The position numbers and the translations under genes are program-made. DNA of 38,255 bases from an uncultured Pelagibacteraceae bacterium. GTDB taxonomy: Bacteria; Pseudomonadota; Alphaproteobacteria; Pelagibacterales; Pelagibacteraceae. Below are positions 1 through 7,353 of the stretch, piece by piece. Below the pieces are notes generated by a model that was not told where the DNA came from, did no database searches, and worked only from the letters and a program-made list of their open reading frames with translations. The stretch is from positions 1 to 38,255 of the forward strand of contig CACKIQ010000007.1 in the NCBI GenBank assembly GCA_902600245.1, in the 5' to 3' direction. The stretch's first letter is position 1; every line of letters starts with the position of its first letter.

Positions 1-1160
1 GTTGATGAATAATTTTTTGTTAATTGAAATTGATAAACTACTTGATCACCCCATTTAAATGCCATCTCACAACCTGCAAGATAAAATTCCCACATTCTGA
101 AAAATTTTTCATCAAACATGTGAATTATTTTCTCTTTGTTTTTAAGACAATTTTCTTTCCAATGTCTCAAAGTATGCATGTAGTGGAGCCTTAAAACCTC
201 AATATCTGCAACGATTAATCCCGACTTTTCTATATGCGGACTTACCTCACTCAAGCTTGGTGTATATCCTCCAGGAAAAATATATTTTGTAATCCACGGA
301 TGCGGATCTCGAGGTGGATTTACGGATCCTATTGTATGAATCAATGAAACACCATCATCTTTAAGAAGTTTTTCAACTTGTGAAAAAAATTTTCTATAAA
401 ATTTTCTTCCTACATGCTCAAACATTCCAACACTTACTATTCTATCGAATTTTTCATTTAGTTCTCTATAATCCATAAGTCTGAAGTGTAACTGATTTTC
501 TAAATTAAGTTCTTTTGCTCTTTTTTTACAATAATTAAATTGATTTTCAGAAAGTGTAATACCCGTAACTTCACAATTTGCACTCTTTGCTATGTCAATA
601 GCCAGCGATCCCCATCCACATCCAATATCTAGAACTTTTTGATTAGGTTTTATATTAAGTTTTTTTATTATATGTTGGATTTTATTATTTTGCGCTGTTT
701 CAAGTGTGTCAGCTTCATTTTTAAAGTATGCACATGAATATTGTCTTTTTGGATCCAAAAATAAATCATAAAGATCATCTGAAATATCATAATGATGCGA
801 AACGTTCTTTTTTGATTTTTTTATAAAATTAAAATTAGTGAAATATCTATAAGAACCTCTAAATTTGTTAATTAAAGAACTAAAAAAATTTAATTCCCCT
901 CTACCAAAATTCATTAAAGAAAGATCTAAAAAATCTGTTAGCGTTCCATTTTCTATAATTATTTCTCCATCCATATAAGCTTCACCAAAATACAAATCTG
1001 GATGAAATAGTAATTTGTAATGTAGGTTTTTATTTAAAATTTTTATTTTTATTGGATTTTCACTTTTAGGCTCTCCAATAATATAACTTTTTGAATTAGC
1101 ATCAACTAATATAAATCCATCTTTTTTAAAAACATTATTTAAAAATCTAGCTAATTGCAT
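1..1160 (-). CDS. cfa: Cyclopropane-fatty-acyl-phospholipid synthase, 3' end outside window
   Basis: SAM-dependent enzyme that adds a methylene group across the double bond of unsaturated acyl chains in membrane phospholipids. Reading the minus strand from the ATG at 1158-1160 gives about 386 residues with no stop before the left edge; family members are about 380-410 residues, so only the last few codons are missing. The SAM-binding motif DIGCGWGS lies near residues 178-185, followed by GMFEHVG and by PHPWITKYIFPGGYTPS, the typical family block. The N-terminal third is the usual lipid-binding domain. The start abuts the stop of the upstream DapA-like gene (1161-1163), so both are probably transcribed together. 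It could be a related fatty acid methyltransferase, but the motif order fits CFA synthase well. Confidence 0.9.
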   Translation of the reverse strand, partial: MQLARFLNNVFKKDGFILVDANSKSYIIGEPKSENPIKIKILNKNLHYKLLFHPDLYFGEAYMDGEIIIENGTLTDFLDLSLMNFGRGELNFFSSLINKFRGSYRYFTNFNFIKKSKKNVSHHYDISDDLYDLFLDPKRQYSCAYFKNEADTLETAQNNKIQHIIKKLNIKPNQKVLDIGCGWGSLAIDIAKSANCEVTGITLSENQFNYCKKRAKELNLENQLHFRLMDYRELNEKFDRIVSVGMFEHVGRKFYRKFFSQVEKLLKDDGVSLIHTIGSVNPPRDPHPWITKYIFPGGYTPSLSEVSPHIEKSGLIVADIEVLRLHYMHTLRHWKENCLKNKEKIIHMFDEKFFRMWEFYLAGCEMAFKWGDQVVYQFQLTKNYSS

Positions 1161-2045
1161 CTAAGCCGCCCTACTATTTTTTAATGAAAAATTTAATTTC
1201 TCTAAATTATTGATCAAATCTTTTTCATCTTTAGAATTTAAAATGCTAAGTGGTGGTAAAAGATTTTTATAATATGTTTCTTTTTTACTAAAGTATGTGT
1301 GTAAACCTGAAATTAAATTATATTTTTCAAATTCAGCTCTTATATCACAAAGATTTATATTTACTGTCTGTTCTTTACCTTCATTAAAATCATCGTATAC
1401 TTTTCTTGCCAGTAGAGAAGTGGCATTACATGTAGCTGTAATAATTCCTGAACAGCCTAATTGAAGTCCTTTATATAACTTAGATTCTGATCCAGGTAAA
1501 ACTGAAAAATTATCAATTTTTAATTTTTCAAAAAGATTGTAAGAACTATCTTTTACTCCAATAATATTTTTTGGATATTTTTTTACTAACTCTTTAATAC
1601 ATTCAATACTAAACTTATAACCACAGAGTTTTTCAAAATTATATAGTACTATTTCGCAATCAGAAATTACATCTACTATTTTGCTATAAAATTCTATTAC
1701 TTCTTTATCTCCATATTTATAGTAAGCAGGCGGCATAATTAAAAATCTATTAAAACCCAAGGATTTAGAGACTCTCATTAAATTTATTGTCTCACCTAAA
1801 GAATTTAAACCAGTACCAATAATATACTTTTTATTGTGTTTGCTTAAAGTGAGATGATTTAACAAATTAATTTTTTCAGAGACAGGTATTAGTTGGGCCT
1901 GTCCAGTGCTACCAAATATAGCTACTCCATGACAACCGTTATCAATAACCATTTCTGCGTGCAAAATGGTTTTTTTAATATCAAGTGTCAAATCATCATT
2001 TAAGATCGACATTGAGGCCGCATAAATGCCTTTAATTTTACTCAT
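1161..2045 (-). CDS. DapA/N-acetylneuraminate lyase-family aldolase of unknown substrate
   Basis: Class I aldolase or dehydratase of the dihydrodipicolinate synthase family, 294 residues, the usual TIM-barrel length. The family signature GSTG is at residues 45-48, the catalytic Tyr is in LYNF (Tyr135), and the Schiff-base Lys is in GVKDSS (Lys165). After the Tyr the protein reads YNFEKLCGY rather than the YNVPSRT of true DapA, so the carboxylate-binding Arg of lysine biosynthesis enzymes is absent. Pyruvate or another 2-keto acid is therefore a likely partner, but the second substrate cannot be read. The downstream cfa gene starts on the very next base. The protein is probably cytoplasmic; no signal peptide is seen. 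I leave the gene unnamed. Confidence 0.85.
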   Translation of the reverse strand: MSKIKGIYAASMSILNDDLTLDIKKTILHAEMVIDNGCHGVAIFGSTGQAQLIPVSEKINLLNHLTLSKHNKKYIIGTGLNSLGETINLMRVSKSLGFNRFLIMPPAYYKYGDKEVIEFYSKIVDVISDCEIVLYNFEKLCGYKFSIECIKELVKKYPKNIIGVKDSSYNLFEKLKIDNFSVLPGSESKLYKGLQLGCSGIITATCNATSLLARKVYDDFNEGKEQTVNINLCDIRAEFEKYNLISGLHTYFSKKETYYKNLLPPLSILNSKDEKDLINNLEKLNFSLKNSRAA

Positions 2046-2051
2046 AATAAA

Positions 2052-2073
2052 AATTTATATAAAAATATAAATT
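2052..2073. promoter_or_regulatory. A/T-only inverted repeat in a divergent promoter region
   Basis: Perfect 9-base arms (AATTTATAT and ATATAAATT) flank a 4-base spacer in the 49-base gap between the DapA-like gene and the divergent GT9 gene. It could be an operator or simply promoter DNA. Because the bases are only A and T in an A/T-rich genome, chance is a real possibility. Confidence 0.2.
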
Positions 2074-2094
2074 AGTAAAGTTTATAAATTAACT

Positions 2095-3057
2095 ATGAAA
2101 ATATTAGCTATTCAAAGTAAGATGGGTATTGGTGATACGGTAATTTTTCTTCCCTTTATTAAAGCTATTTCAAAAAAATTTGGAGAACCTGTTAGTTTGC
2201 TAGTCAAGGAAAATTCAAAAGCTAATGAGTTTTTAATTCAAACTAATTATATTGATGAAATAATTAACTTGGAAAGAGACAATCAACTAAAACAAAAACA
2301 TGATGGATTTGAAGGATTTTTCAGATTAGCTAGTGATATAAAAAAATATAATTTTGATAAAGTTTTTATATTCAATTCCTCTTTAAGATATAACTTAATC
2401 TCTAGATTTGCAGGTATTAAAGAAATATTTCAATACCCTTTATTTAAAAAGCAAAATCAACACATCACGCAGCCTGCTAAAGCTTTAATTAAAAACTACT
2501 TGGATATTGAAACTAGTGAAAATCCAGAAATTCAAATTGATAATGATTTAGTTCAAAAATCAGCATCAAAATTTAATATAAACAATGATGAGCTAAATGT
2601 TTTGTTGGGTATAGGTGGTTCAGGTCCAACTAAAAGAATACCATCAAAAACTTTTTTAAAAGTAATGGAAAATTTAGAAACTTTAAAAAAATGTAGATTT
2701 TTTTTGGCTACAGGAAAAAATAAAGATGAACAAATAATTTTAAATGAACTATATAACACAAAATTTAAAGGAAAATGTGTAGCCTTGGATAATCTTAATA
2801 TAAGAGAAACATTACCGATTATTAAAAATTGTAATGTTGCAATTTGCAACGATACAAGTTTCTCACATTTATCTTCAGCATTAGGAATAAAAACAATTAC
2901 ATTAATGGCAGATACACCATTAATTTATGGTTCTTACAGTACAAATATGTATCCAATAATTCCTGATGGAGAAACAACAGTTACTCACAATACTCTTGGA
3001 AAAGATAAAATAAATCCAGATAAGATTTACAAAAAACTATTGTCAATAATTGATTAA
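2095..3057 (+). CDS. Glycosyltransferase family 9 (heptosyltransferase-like)
   Basis: Likely transfers a heptose or related sugar to a lipopolysaccharide core at the inner face of the cytoplasmic membrane. The 320-residue protein has the family N-terminus (KMGIGDTVIFLPFIKAI, with the glycine loop near residues 10-13) and the C-terminal sugar-nucleotide motif NDTSFSHLSSALGIKTI near residues 252-268, where the family normally has a conserved D/N-x-G/S-x-x-H pattern. Length matches WaaC/WaaF-type enzymes. It stands alone, diverging from the DapA-like gene and converging on the J-protein gene, with which it shares overlapping stop codons in TTAA. The acceptor sugar cannot be told from sequence. 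Confidence 0.82.
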   Translation: MKILAIQSKMGIGDTVIFLPFIKAISKKFGEPVSLLVKENSKANEFLIQTNYIDEIINLERDNQLKQKHDGFEGFFRLASDIKKYNFDKVFIFNSSLRYNLISRFAGIKEIFQYPLFKKQNQHITQPAKALIKNYLDIETSENPEIQIDNDLVQKSASKFNINNDELNVLLGIGGSGPTKRIPSKTFLKVMENLETLKKCRFFLATGKNKDEQIILNELYNTKFKGKCVALDNLNIRETLPIIKNCNVAICNDTSFSHLSSALGIKTITLMADTPLIYGSYSTNMYPIIPDGETTVTHNTLGKDKINPDKIYKKLLSIID

Positions 3058-3557
3058 GAAATATCTTTAAGAACTATCTCTTTAGCCTCATTAACTATAG
3101 CAGATAATCTTGAAGTCTCTGGAGAAATATCAGGATGAATTTTTTTTTGAATTTTTTGATAAGCTTTATTCACTAGTTCTTTAGTTGGTTTTTTATTAAT
3201 ATCTAAATTTAAAATCTTATATGCTTCAGATATTGATAATGAAGAGGAATTATTATTTTGATGCTGGTTAAAAGAAAATCTTCCAGAATTTCTTAAAGTT
3301 TGAATAAGTCTATACAGAGAAAGCAATTGGATCAGCGACAAACCTTTAAGTTTAACCAAAGCAAGACTTGCAAGAGTTAATGGCAATGTAAGTAAAAATT
3401 TTCCCCCAATTGCAAATAAAACAGCTAATAAAGCCAATAATAAAATTGTTATTAGCCTAACTCCTTTTGACATTTTTTTTGGAGAAATATTTGACCACCA
3501 TTTTAATAAAAAATATAAAATGACTAATATTACAACTAGATAAATAATAAAATTCAT
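3054..3557 (-). CDS. Membrane-anchored J-domain protein
   Basis: A probable DnaK co-chaperone held at the inner membrane. I start at the ATG at 3555-3557, giving 167 residues, because AAGGAA lies just upstream. The frame stays open to 3659, but that longer form would overlap the divergent ptrB gene and adds only hydrophobic junk. From the N-terminus it has two hydrophobic stretches (near residues 3-18 and 34-60) and then a C-terminal J domain with the HPD motif in KIHPDISPE. The arrangement of a membrane anchor first and a J domain last resembles the Pam18/Tim14-like J-proteins of alphaproteobacteria and mitochondria. Client and partner are not visible. Confidence 0.78.
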   Translation of the reverse strand: MNFIIYLVVILVILYFLLKWWSNISPKKMSKGVRLITILLLALLAVLFAIGGKFLLTLPLTLASLALVKLKGLSLIQLLSLYRLIQTLRNSGRFSFNQHQNNNSSSLSISEAYKILNLDINKKPTKELVNKAYQKIQKKIHPDISPETSRLSAIVNEAKEIVLKDIS

Positions 3558-3572
3558 ATATTTCCTTATTAA

Positions 3573-5651
3573 ATGAAAGTACCACAACTTAAAAAAAAAC
3601 CAGAGATAAAAACTTGTCACAATATTGATTGGGAAGACAATTATAGCTGGATACATCAAGATAATATTTTAGAAGTTCTCAAAGATAAAAATAAGTTAGA
3701 TCCTGAAGTCAAACAATATTTAAAAGATGAAAATGCTTATACAGAACATCATCTTAAAGACACCAAAGATATCCAGAAAAAATTATTTGATGAAATAAAA
3801 GGAAGAATTAAATTAGATGATGAATCTTTACCCTATAAAGATCATGCCTATGAGTATTGGACAAAAACTACAACAATGGGAAATTATTCCATAAAACTAA
3901 GAAAAAAAATTGGTTCAGAAAATATAGAAGAAATATGGAATGGAGATAAAGAAAAAGAAAAACTTAAAACAGAATATTTTGGAGTTGGAGATATAGAAGT
4001 AAGTAATAATGACAAATATCTAGGATACTCTTTAGATCTTAAGGGTTCTGAGTATTATACGATTTATTTAAGGGATATAAAAACAAACAAAATTATTTCA
4101 AAAAAAATTACAGAAACATCTGGAGGAATAACATTTAGTCTAGACGATAAATATATTTTTTATTCAAAACTCGATGAAAATCATAGAGCAAGAAAAATCT
4201 ATAGACATAAAATTGGAAATTTTACTCATGATGATGAATTAATATTTGAAGAAAAAAGTGAAGCTTTTACAGTAAGTATTGGAATAAGCTCAGATGAAAA
4301 ATATTATTTTATAAATACTTCTGATCATAATACTTCAGAACAATACTACTTTAAGTCAGATGAAACATATCCATCTCCTAAACTTATTATAAAAAGAGAA
4401 AGAGGTGTTATTTACTCTGTTAACTCATGGGATGGAAAATTCTACAATCATACAAACAAAAATGCTGAGGACTTCAAGATTGATTTTTGTGATAATTTAG
4501 AAAATCAAGATTGGAAACCATTTATATCTCCTAAAGATGAAGTTTTAATTGGAGGTCTAACTTTTCTTAAAAATTGGATTATTCGCAGCGAAACCTCAGA
4601 CGCATTAGATAAATTATTTGTTAGAAATACTTCTACAAATATAGAAGAGGAATTAATTTTTTCAGATGAGAGAGTTTACGTTCCGGGGGTTACATTGGCA
4701 CAAAAAGATAGAAATACAGATATAGTTTTTTTGGGATACTCATCCCCTAGGACTCCCTCAAGAGTATATAAATATAACTTAGCAACTAAATCTAGAGAAT
4801 TTGTTAAAGAACAAGAGATACCATCTGGTCATGATAAAAATGATTACATTGTTGAGAGAGTGGAATATAAATCTCATGATGGAAGAATGGTACCATTAAC
4901 ACTTACCAGACATAAAAAAACAAAAATTGATGGTTCTGCAAATCTTTTATTATATGGATATGGATCTTATGGAAATTCTATGTCACCGAGTTTTTCTTCT
5001 ACAAGATTAAGTCTTATCAATAGAGATATAATTTGGGCCACTGCTCACATTAGAGGGGGTATGGAAAAAGGTATGAAATGGTGGAAAGAAGGAAAATTAA
5101 CAAACAAAAAAAATACTTTTGAAGATTATATTTATGCCGCAAAATATTTAATTGAAAAAAATTATACTTCTAAAGGAAAAATAATTGGAATGGGTGGATC
5201 GGCTGGAGGATTATTAATGGGAGCGGTGGTCAATCAATCTCCTGAATTATTTTTGGGAATTATTATGGCTGTTCCTTTTGTAGATTCTTTAACAACTAAT
5301 CTTGATCATTCTTTACCTTTAACTGTTGGAGAATTTGACGAATTTGGAAATGCTAAAGAAAATAAAGAACACTTTGATTATATTTTTTCATATGCACCCT
5401 ACAACAATATTAAAAAGATGGATTACCCACACATTTTCATTACAACAAGTTTAAGTGATAATAGAGTTTTATTTGATGAACCCGCAAAATTCACAGCAAA
5501 ATTAAGGGAATATAAAACAGATAATAATTTGCTTCTTTTAAAAACCGAAATGAATGCTGGTCATGGTGGAAAATCGGGAAGAGATGGTGCAATAGAAGAA
5601 ATTGCTATTGACTATGCATTTGCATTAAAAATTTCTAAAAAAATTAAGTAA
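3573..5651 (+). CDS. ptrB: Oligopeptidase B (S9A serine peptidase)
   Basis: Cytoplasmic serine peptidase that cleaves short peptides after basic residues. The 692-residue protein has the N-terminal beta-propeller and the C-terminal alpha/beta-hydrolase domain of family S9A. The catalytic triad is readable: Ser543 in GGSAGG, Asp629 in SLSDNRV, His664 in NAGHGG. The spacing (86 and 35 residues) matches E. coli PtrB almost exactly. YGYGSYG and AHIRGGMEKG are also typical. No signal peptide is present. The start lies 15 bases from the start of the divergent J-protein gene and lacks a clear Shine-Dalgarno sequence. Prolyl oligopeptidase is the nearest alternative, but the overall motif set favours PtrB. 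Confidence 0.92.
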   Translation: MKVPQLKKKPEIKTCHNIDWEDNYSWIHQDNILEVLKDKNKLDPEVKQYLKDENAYTEHHLKDTKDIQKKLFDEIKGRIKLDDESLPYKDHAYEYWTKTTTMGNYSIKLRKKIGSENIEEIWNGDKEKEKLKTEYFGVGDIEVSNNDKYLGYSLDLKGSEYYTIYLRDIKTNKIISKKITETSGGITFSLDDKYIFYSKLDENHRARKIYRHKIGNFTHDDELIFEEKSEAFTVSIGISSDEKYYFINTSDHNTSEQYYFKSDETYPSPKLIIKRERGVIYSVNSWDGKFYNHTNKNAEDFKIDFCDNLENQDWKPFISPKDEVLIGGLTFLKNWIIRSETSDALDKLFVRNTSTNIEEELIFSDERVYVPGVTLAQKDRNTDIVFLGYSSPRTPSRVYKYNLATKSREFVKEQEIPSGHDKNDYIVERVEYKSHDGRMVPLTLTRHKKTKIDGSANLLLYGYGSYGNSMSPSFSSTRLSLINRDIIWATAHIRGGMEKGMKWWKEGKLTNKKNTFEDYIYAAKYLIEKNYTSKGKIIGMGGSAGGLLMGAVVNQSPELFLGIIMAVPFVDSLTTNLDHSLPLTVGEFDEFGNAKENKEHFDYIFSYAPYNNIKKMDYPHIFITTSLSDNRVLFDEPAKFTAKLREYKTDNNLLLLKTEMNAGHGGKSGRDGAIEEIAIDYAFALKISKKIK

Positions 5652-5660
5652 ATTTTTAAT

Positions 5661-5688
5661 CTTGAAAAAAACAAATTAATTACCATAT
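5661..5688 (+). promoter_or_regulatory. Sigma-32 (RpoH) heat-shock promoter of hsp20
   Basis: The -35 element CTTGAAA (5661-5667) is a perfect match to the E. coli sigma-32 consensus. After a 13-base spacer, the -10 element TACCATAT (5681-5688) matches CCCCATNT at all specified positions but the first two. It sits just upstream of a small heat-shock gene, as expected. The predicted start near 5695 leaves a leader of about 55 bases. Confidence 0.7.
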
Positions 5689-5693
5689 AAATC

Positions 5694-5745
5694 AAGTAAG
5701 TCGCCTAATGGGGCTTGCATAAATAAACTTGCTTAACAAAGGAGG
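5694..5745 (+). promoter_or_regulatory. Possible ROSE-like RNA thermometer in the hsp20 leader
   Basis: The leader has TTGCT (5729-5733) just before the strong Shine-Dalgarno AAAGGAGG (5738-5745). ROSE elements of alphaproteobacterial small heat-shock genes use a U(U/C)GCU stretch to pair with AGGA of the Shine-Dalgarno. An alternative pairing is also visible: AAGTAAG (5694-5700) can pair over 7 bases with CTTGCTT (5728-5734), with one G-U, enclosing a small GCC/GGC stem (5703-5705 with 5712-5714). The hairpin over the Shine-Dalgarno would be short and weak, so this is a hypothesis only. Confidence 0.4.
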
Positions 5746-5750
5746 ATATT

Positions 5751-6197
5751 ATGACAAGTAAGGATCTATCTATATTTAACTCACTGAGACCTTTTTCAAT
5801 TGGTTTTGACGATATGTTCGACCAATTCGAAAATATGTTGGGAAATGGGAATTTGACAATGCAGTCAAATTATCCACCATACAACATCAGGAAGACCGGC
5901 AAAGACAATTATGCGATTGAAGTAGCATTAGCTGGCTTTAGCAAAAAAGATGTTGAGGTTGAGTTCGAGGACAACTTATTAACAGTTAGAACAAAACAAG
6001 TTAATAAGTCAGAAGACAGTGATGTTAATGGTGAAATTATTCATAAAGGTATTTCTCAAAGACAATTTGCAAGATCATTCACTATTGCCGATGATGTAAA
6101 AGTTAATGGTGCTGAACTTAAAGATGGTCTTTTGACAATATCTTGTGAAAGAATAATTCCAGAACATAAAAAAAAGAAGCTTATTGAAATTAAGTAA
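5751..6197 (+). CDS. Small heat-shock protein, Hsp20/IbpA family
   Basis: ATP-independent chaperone that holds unfolding proteins in the cytoplasm. The 148 residues contain a short N-terminal arm, an alpha-crystallin domain from about residue 38 to 130 (YNIRKTGKDNYAIEVALAGF, then FEDNLLTV and LKDGLLTISCER), and a C-terminal tail with an I-x-I motif (IEI) that docks neighbouring subunits. The length and the ERIIPE tail are typical of class A alphaproteobacterial Hsp20. The start has one of the best Shine-Dalgarno sequences in the window (AAAGGAGG, 6 bases away). The sigma-32 promoter and the folded leader described separately indicate heat control. Confidence 0.93.
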   Translation: MTSKDLSIFNSLRPFSIGFDDMFDQFENMLGNGNLTMQSNYPPYNIRKTGKDNYAIEVALAGFSKKDVEVEFEDNLLTVRTKQVNKSEDSDVNGEIIHKGISQRQFARSFTIADDVKVNGAELKDGLLTISCERIIPEHKKKKLIEIK

Positions 6198-6210
6198 GTC
6201 TCAAACCTTG

Positions 6211-6233
6211 CTTGTGGGGATTTTCCCCACAAG
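6211..6233 (+). terminator. Stem-loop after hsp20
   Basis: A perfect 10-base stem (CTTGTGGGGA with TCCCCACAAG) closes a TTT loop, 14 bases after the hsp20 stop. It is the most G/C-rich hairpin in the window. There is no clear run of T after it on either strand, so it may act as an mRNA 3'-end stabiliser or a non-canonical terminator. Two weaker dyads follow at 6275-6289 and about 6303-6322 before the convergent lipoprotein gene. Confidence 0.55.
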
Positions 6234-6327
6234 TATTAATAAATGCTTAAAACTGATTAATTTATACAAATTCGTTTAGCATTGCTAAAGAATTATAATG
6301 AACATATTTGTTTCAAACATATAATTT

Positions 6328-6633
6328 TTAAAAACACCCATTTGATACAAAACCGATAACTATGTTATCTGAATTTATCTCAAACCTTCGTTCACAAGGA
6401 ACTAGGTATTTTTTGCTATTATAAACTAGTTCAAAATTACCTTTAGCATTTTTAAAATCTTCGTCTGGTTTTCCAAGTTCCATTTGAAGTTCACTGGCAG
6501 ATTTTCCAAGGAATTTACTTAATTTTTCATTTTCTTTTTCAACAATTGCATCTGTTTTTTCCTTTACAGTTTGACACCCTGAAAAAAGAATTATGATAAT
6601 TAATAGGCTTATTGCTAATTTAAATTTTGTCAT
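6328..6633 (-). CDS. Small lipoprotein of unknown function
   Basis: 101 residues with a type II signal peptide: MTKFK, a hydrophobic stretch, and the lipobox LFSGC with Cys20 as the lipid-bearing residue. The mature part begins with a charged, probably helical segment (residues 24-42). It is followed by LGKSASELQMELGKPDED, which resembles the first half of SmpA/BamE-like small outer-membrane lipoproteins, and ends with two Cys (in VPCERRF and SNGCF) that could form a disulphide. No enzyme motif is visible. It converges on hsp20 and diverges from the deaminase gene. Periplasmic placement, anchored to inner or outer membrane, is inferred. Confidence 0.75.
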   Translation of the reverse strand: MTKFKLAISLLIIIILFSGCQTVKEKTDAIVEKENEKLSKFLGKSASELQMELGKPDEDFKNAKGNFELVYNSKKYLVPCERRFEINSDNIVIGFVSNGCF

Positions 6634-6657
6634 TAGTTAAAATCTACTTTTTTTGTT

Positions 6658-6698
6658 AAATAAATTATTAACTTTTAAGTTGTATAAATAATTTATTT
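6658..6698. promoter_or_regulatory. A/T inverted repeat in a divergent intergenic region
   Basis: Perfect 12-base arms (AAATAAATTATT at 6658-6669 and AATAATTTATTT at 6687-6698) enclose a spacer that itself holds AACTT-TT-AAGTT. It lies in the 126-base gap between the lipoprotein gene and the deaminase/importer operon, where a promoter and an operator are expected. Composition alone could produce it. Confidence 0.25.
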
Positions 6699-6759
6699 CT
6701 TATTACATTTACAATTAATTATAGTAACAATTGTGTTCTTTATTTGATGGTTCAAGCAT

Positions 6760-7350
6760 ATGAATGAAAAAGCAATAGAAAAGATACTAAATATATTTTT
6801 AAAGGAAGTTCTACCACTAACTGAAAAAGGTGTTGCTAAAGGTAGTAAAATATTTGGGGCGGCAATTATTAAAAAAAGTGATTTATCGCTTGTAATCGCT
6901 GAAACAAACAATGAAATTGAAAATCCATTATGGCATGGAGAGATGCATACACTTAAGAAATTTTATGAATTAAACGCAAACACAAGGCCCAATGAGAAAG
7001 ACTGCATGTTTTTAAGTTCACATGAACCCTGTAGTATGTGTTTAAGTGCAATCACTTTTTCTGGGTTTGATAATTTTTATTATTTGTTTCCATACGCAGC
7101 AACAAATGATGATTTTAATATCCCTCATGACCTGAATATACTAAAGGAAGTTTTTAATATTGGTGACGGAAAATATAATAAAGAAAATTCATATTGGAAA
7201 AGTCAAAACATAAATTTACTTATTGACAATTTACCTACTTCAGAAAAAGAAAAAGTTTTAAACATATTAGAAGAGATAAGAAAAAGATATTTTACTTTAT
7301 CGAGTCAATATCAGAAAAATAAGGATGGAAATTCTATACCATTAAATTAA
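6760..7350 (+). CDS. Zinc-dependent nucleobase/nucleoside deaminase (CDA fold)
   Basis: Hydrolytic deaminase of the cytidine deaminase superfamily, 196 residues. The zinc and proton-shuttle motif HGE is at residues 59-61 and the two zinc cysteines are in EPCSMC (Cys91 and Cys94). The first 30 residues are helical and precede the fold; the C-terminal 50 or so residues (LPTSEKEKVLNILEEIRK) are an extra helical tail. Only 3 bases separate its stop from the start of the BMP importer ATPase, so it is the first gene of that operon, and its substrate probably comes through that importer. Substrate is not readable: cytosine, adenine, guanine or an oxidised base are possible. It is clearly different from the GuaD-like protein at 13483-13953. 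Confidence 0.85.
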   Translation: MNEKAIEKILNIFLKEVLPLTEKGVAKGSKIFGAAIIKKSDLSLVIAETNNEIENPLWHGEMHTLKKFYELNANTRPNEKDCMFLSSHEPCSMCLSAITFSGFDNFYYLFPYAATNDDFNIPHDLNILKEVFNIGDGKYNKENSYWKSQNINLLIDNLPTSEKEKVLNILEEIRKRYFTLSSQYQKNKDGNSIPLN

Positions 7351-7353
7351 TTA

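Noticed and set aside
3558..3659. Longer form of the J-protein starting at 3659
   Set aside because: It would overlap divergent ptrB by 87 bases, while the ATG at 3557 has AAGGAA upstream.
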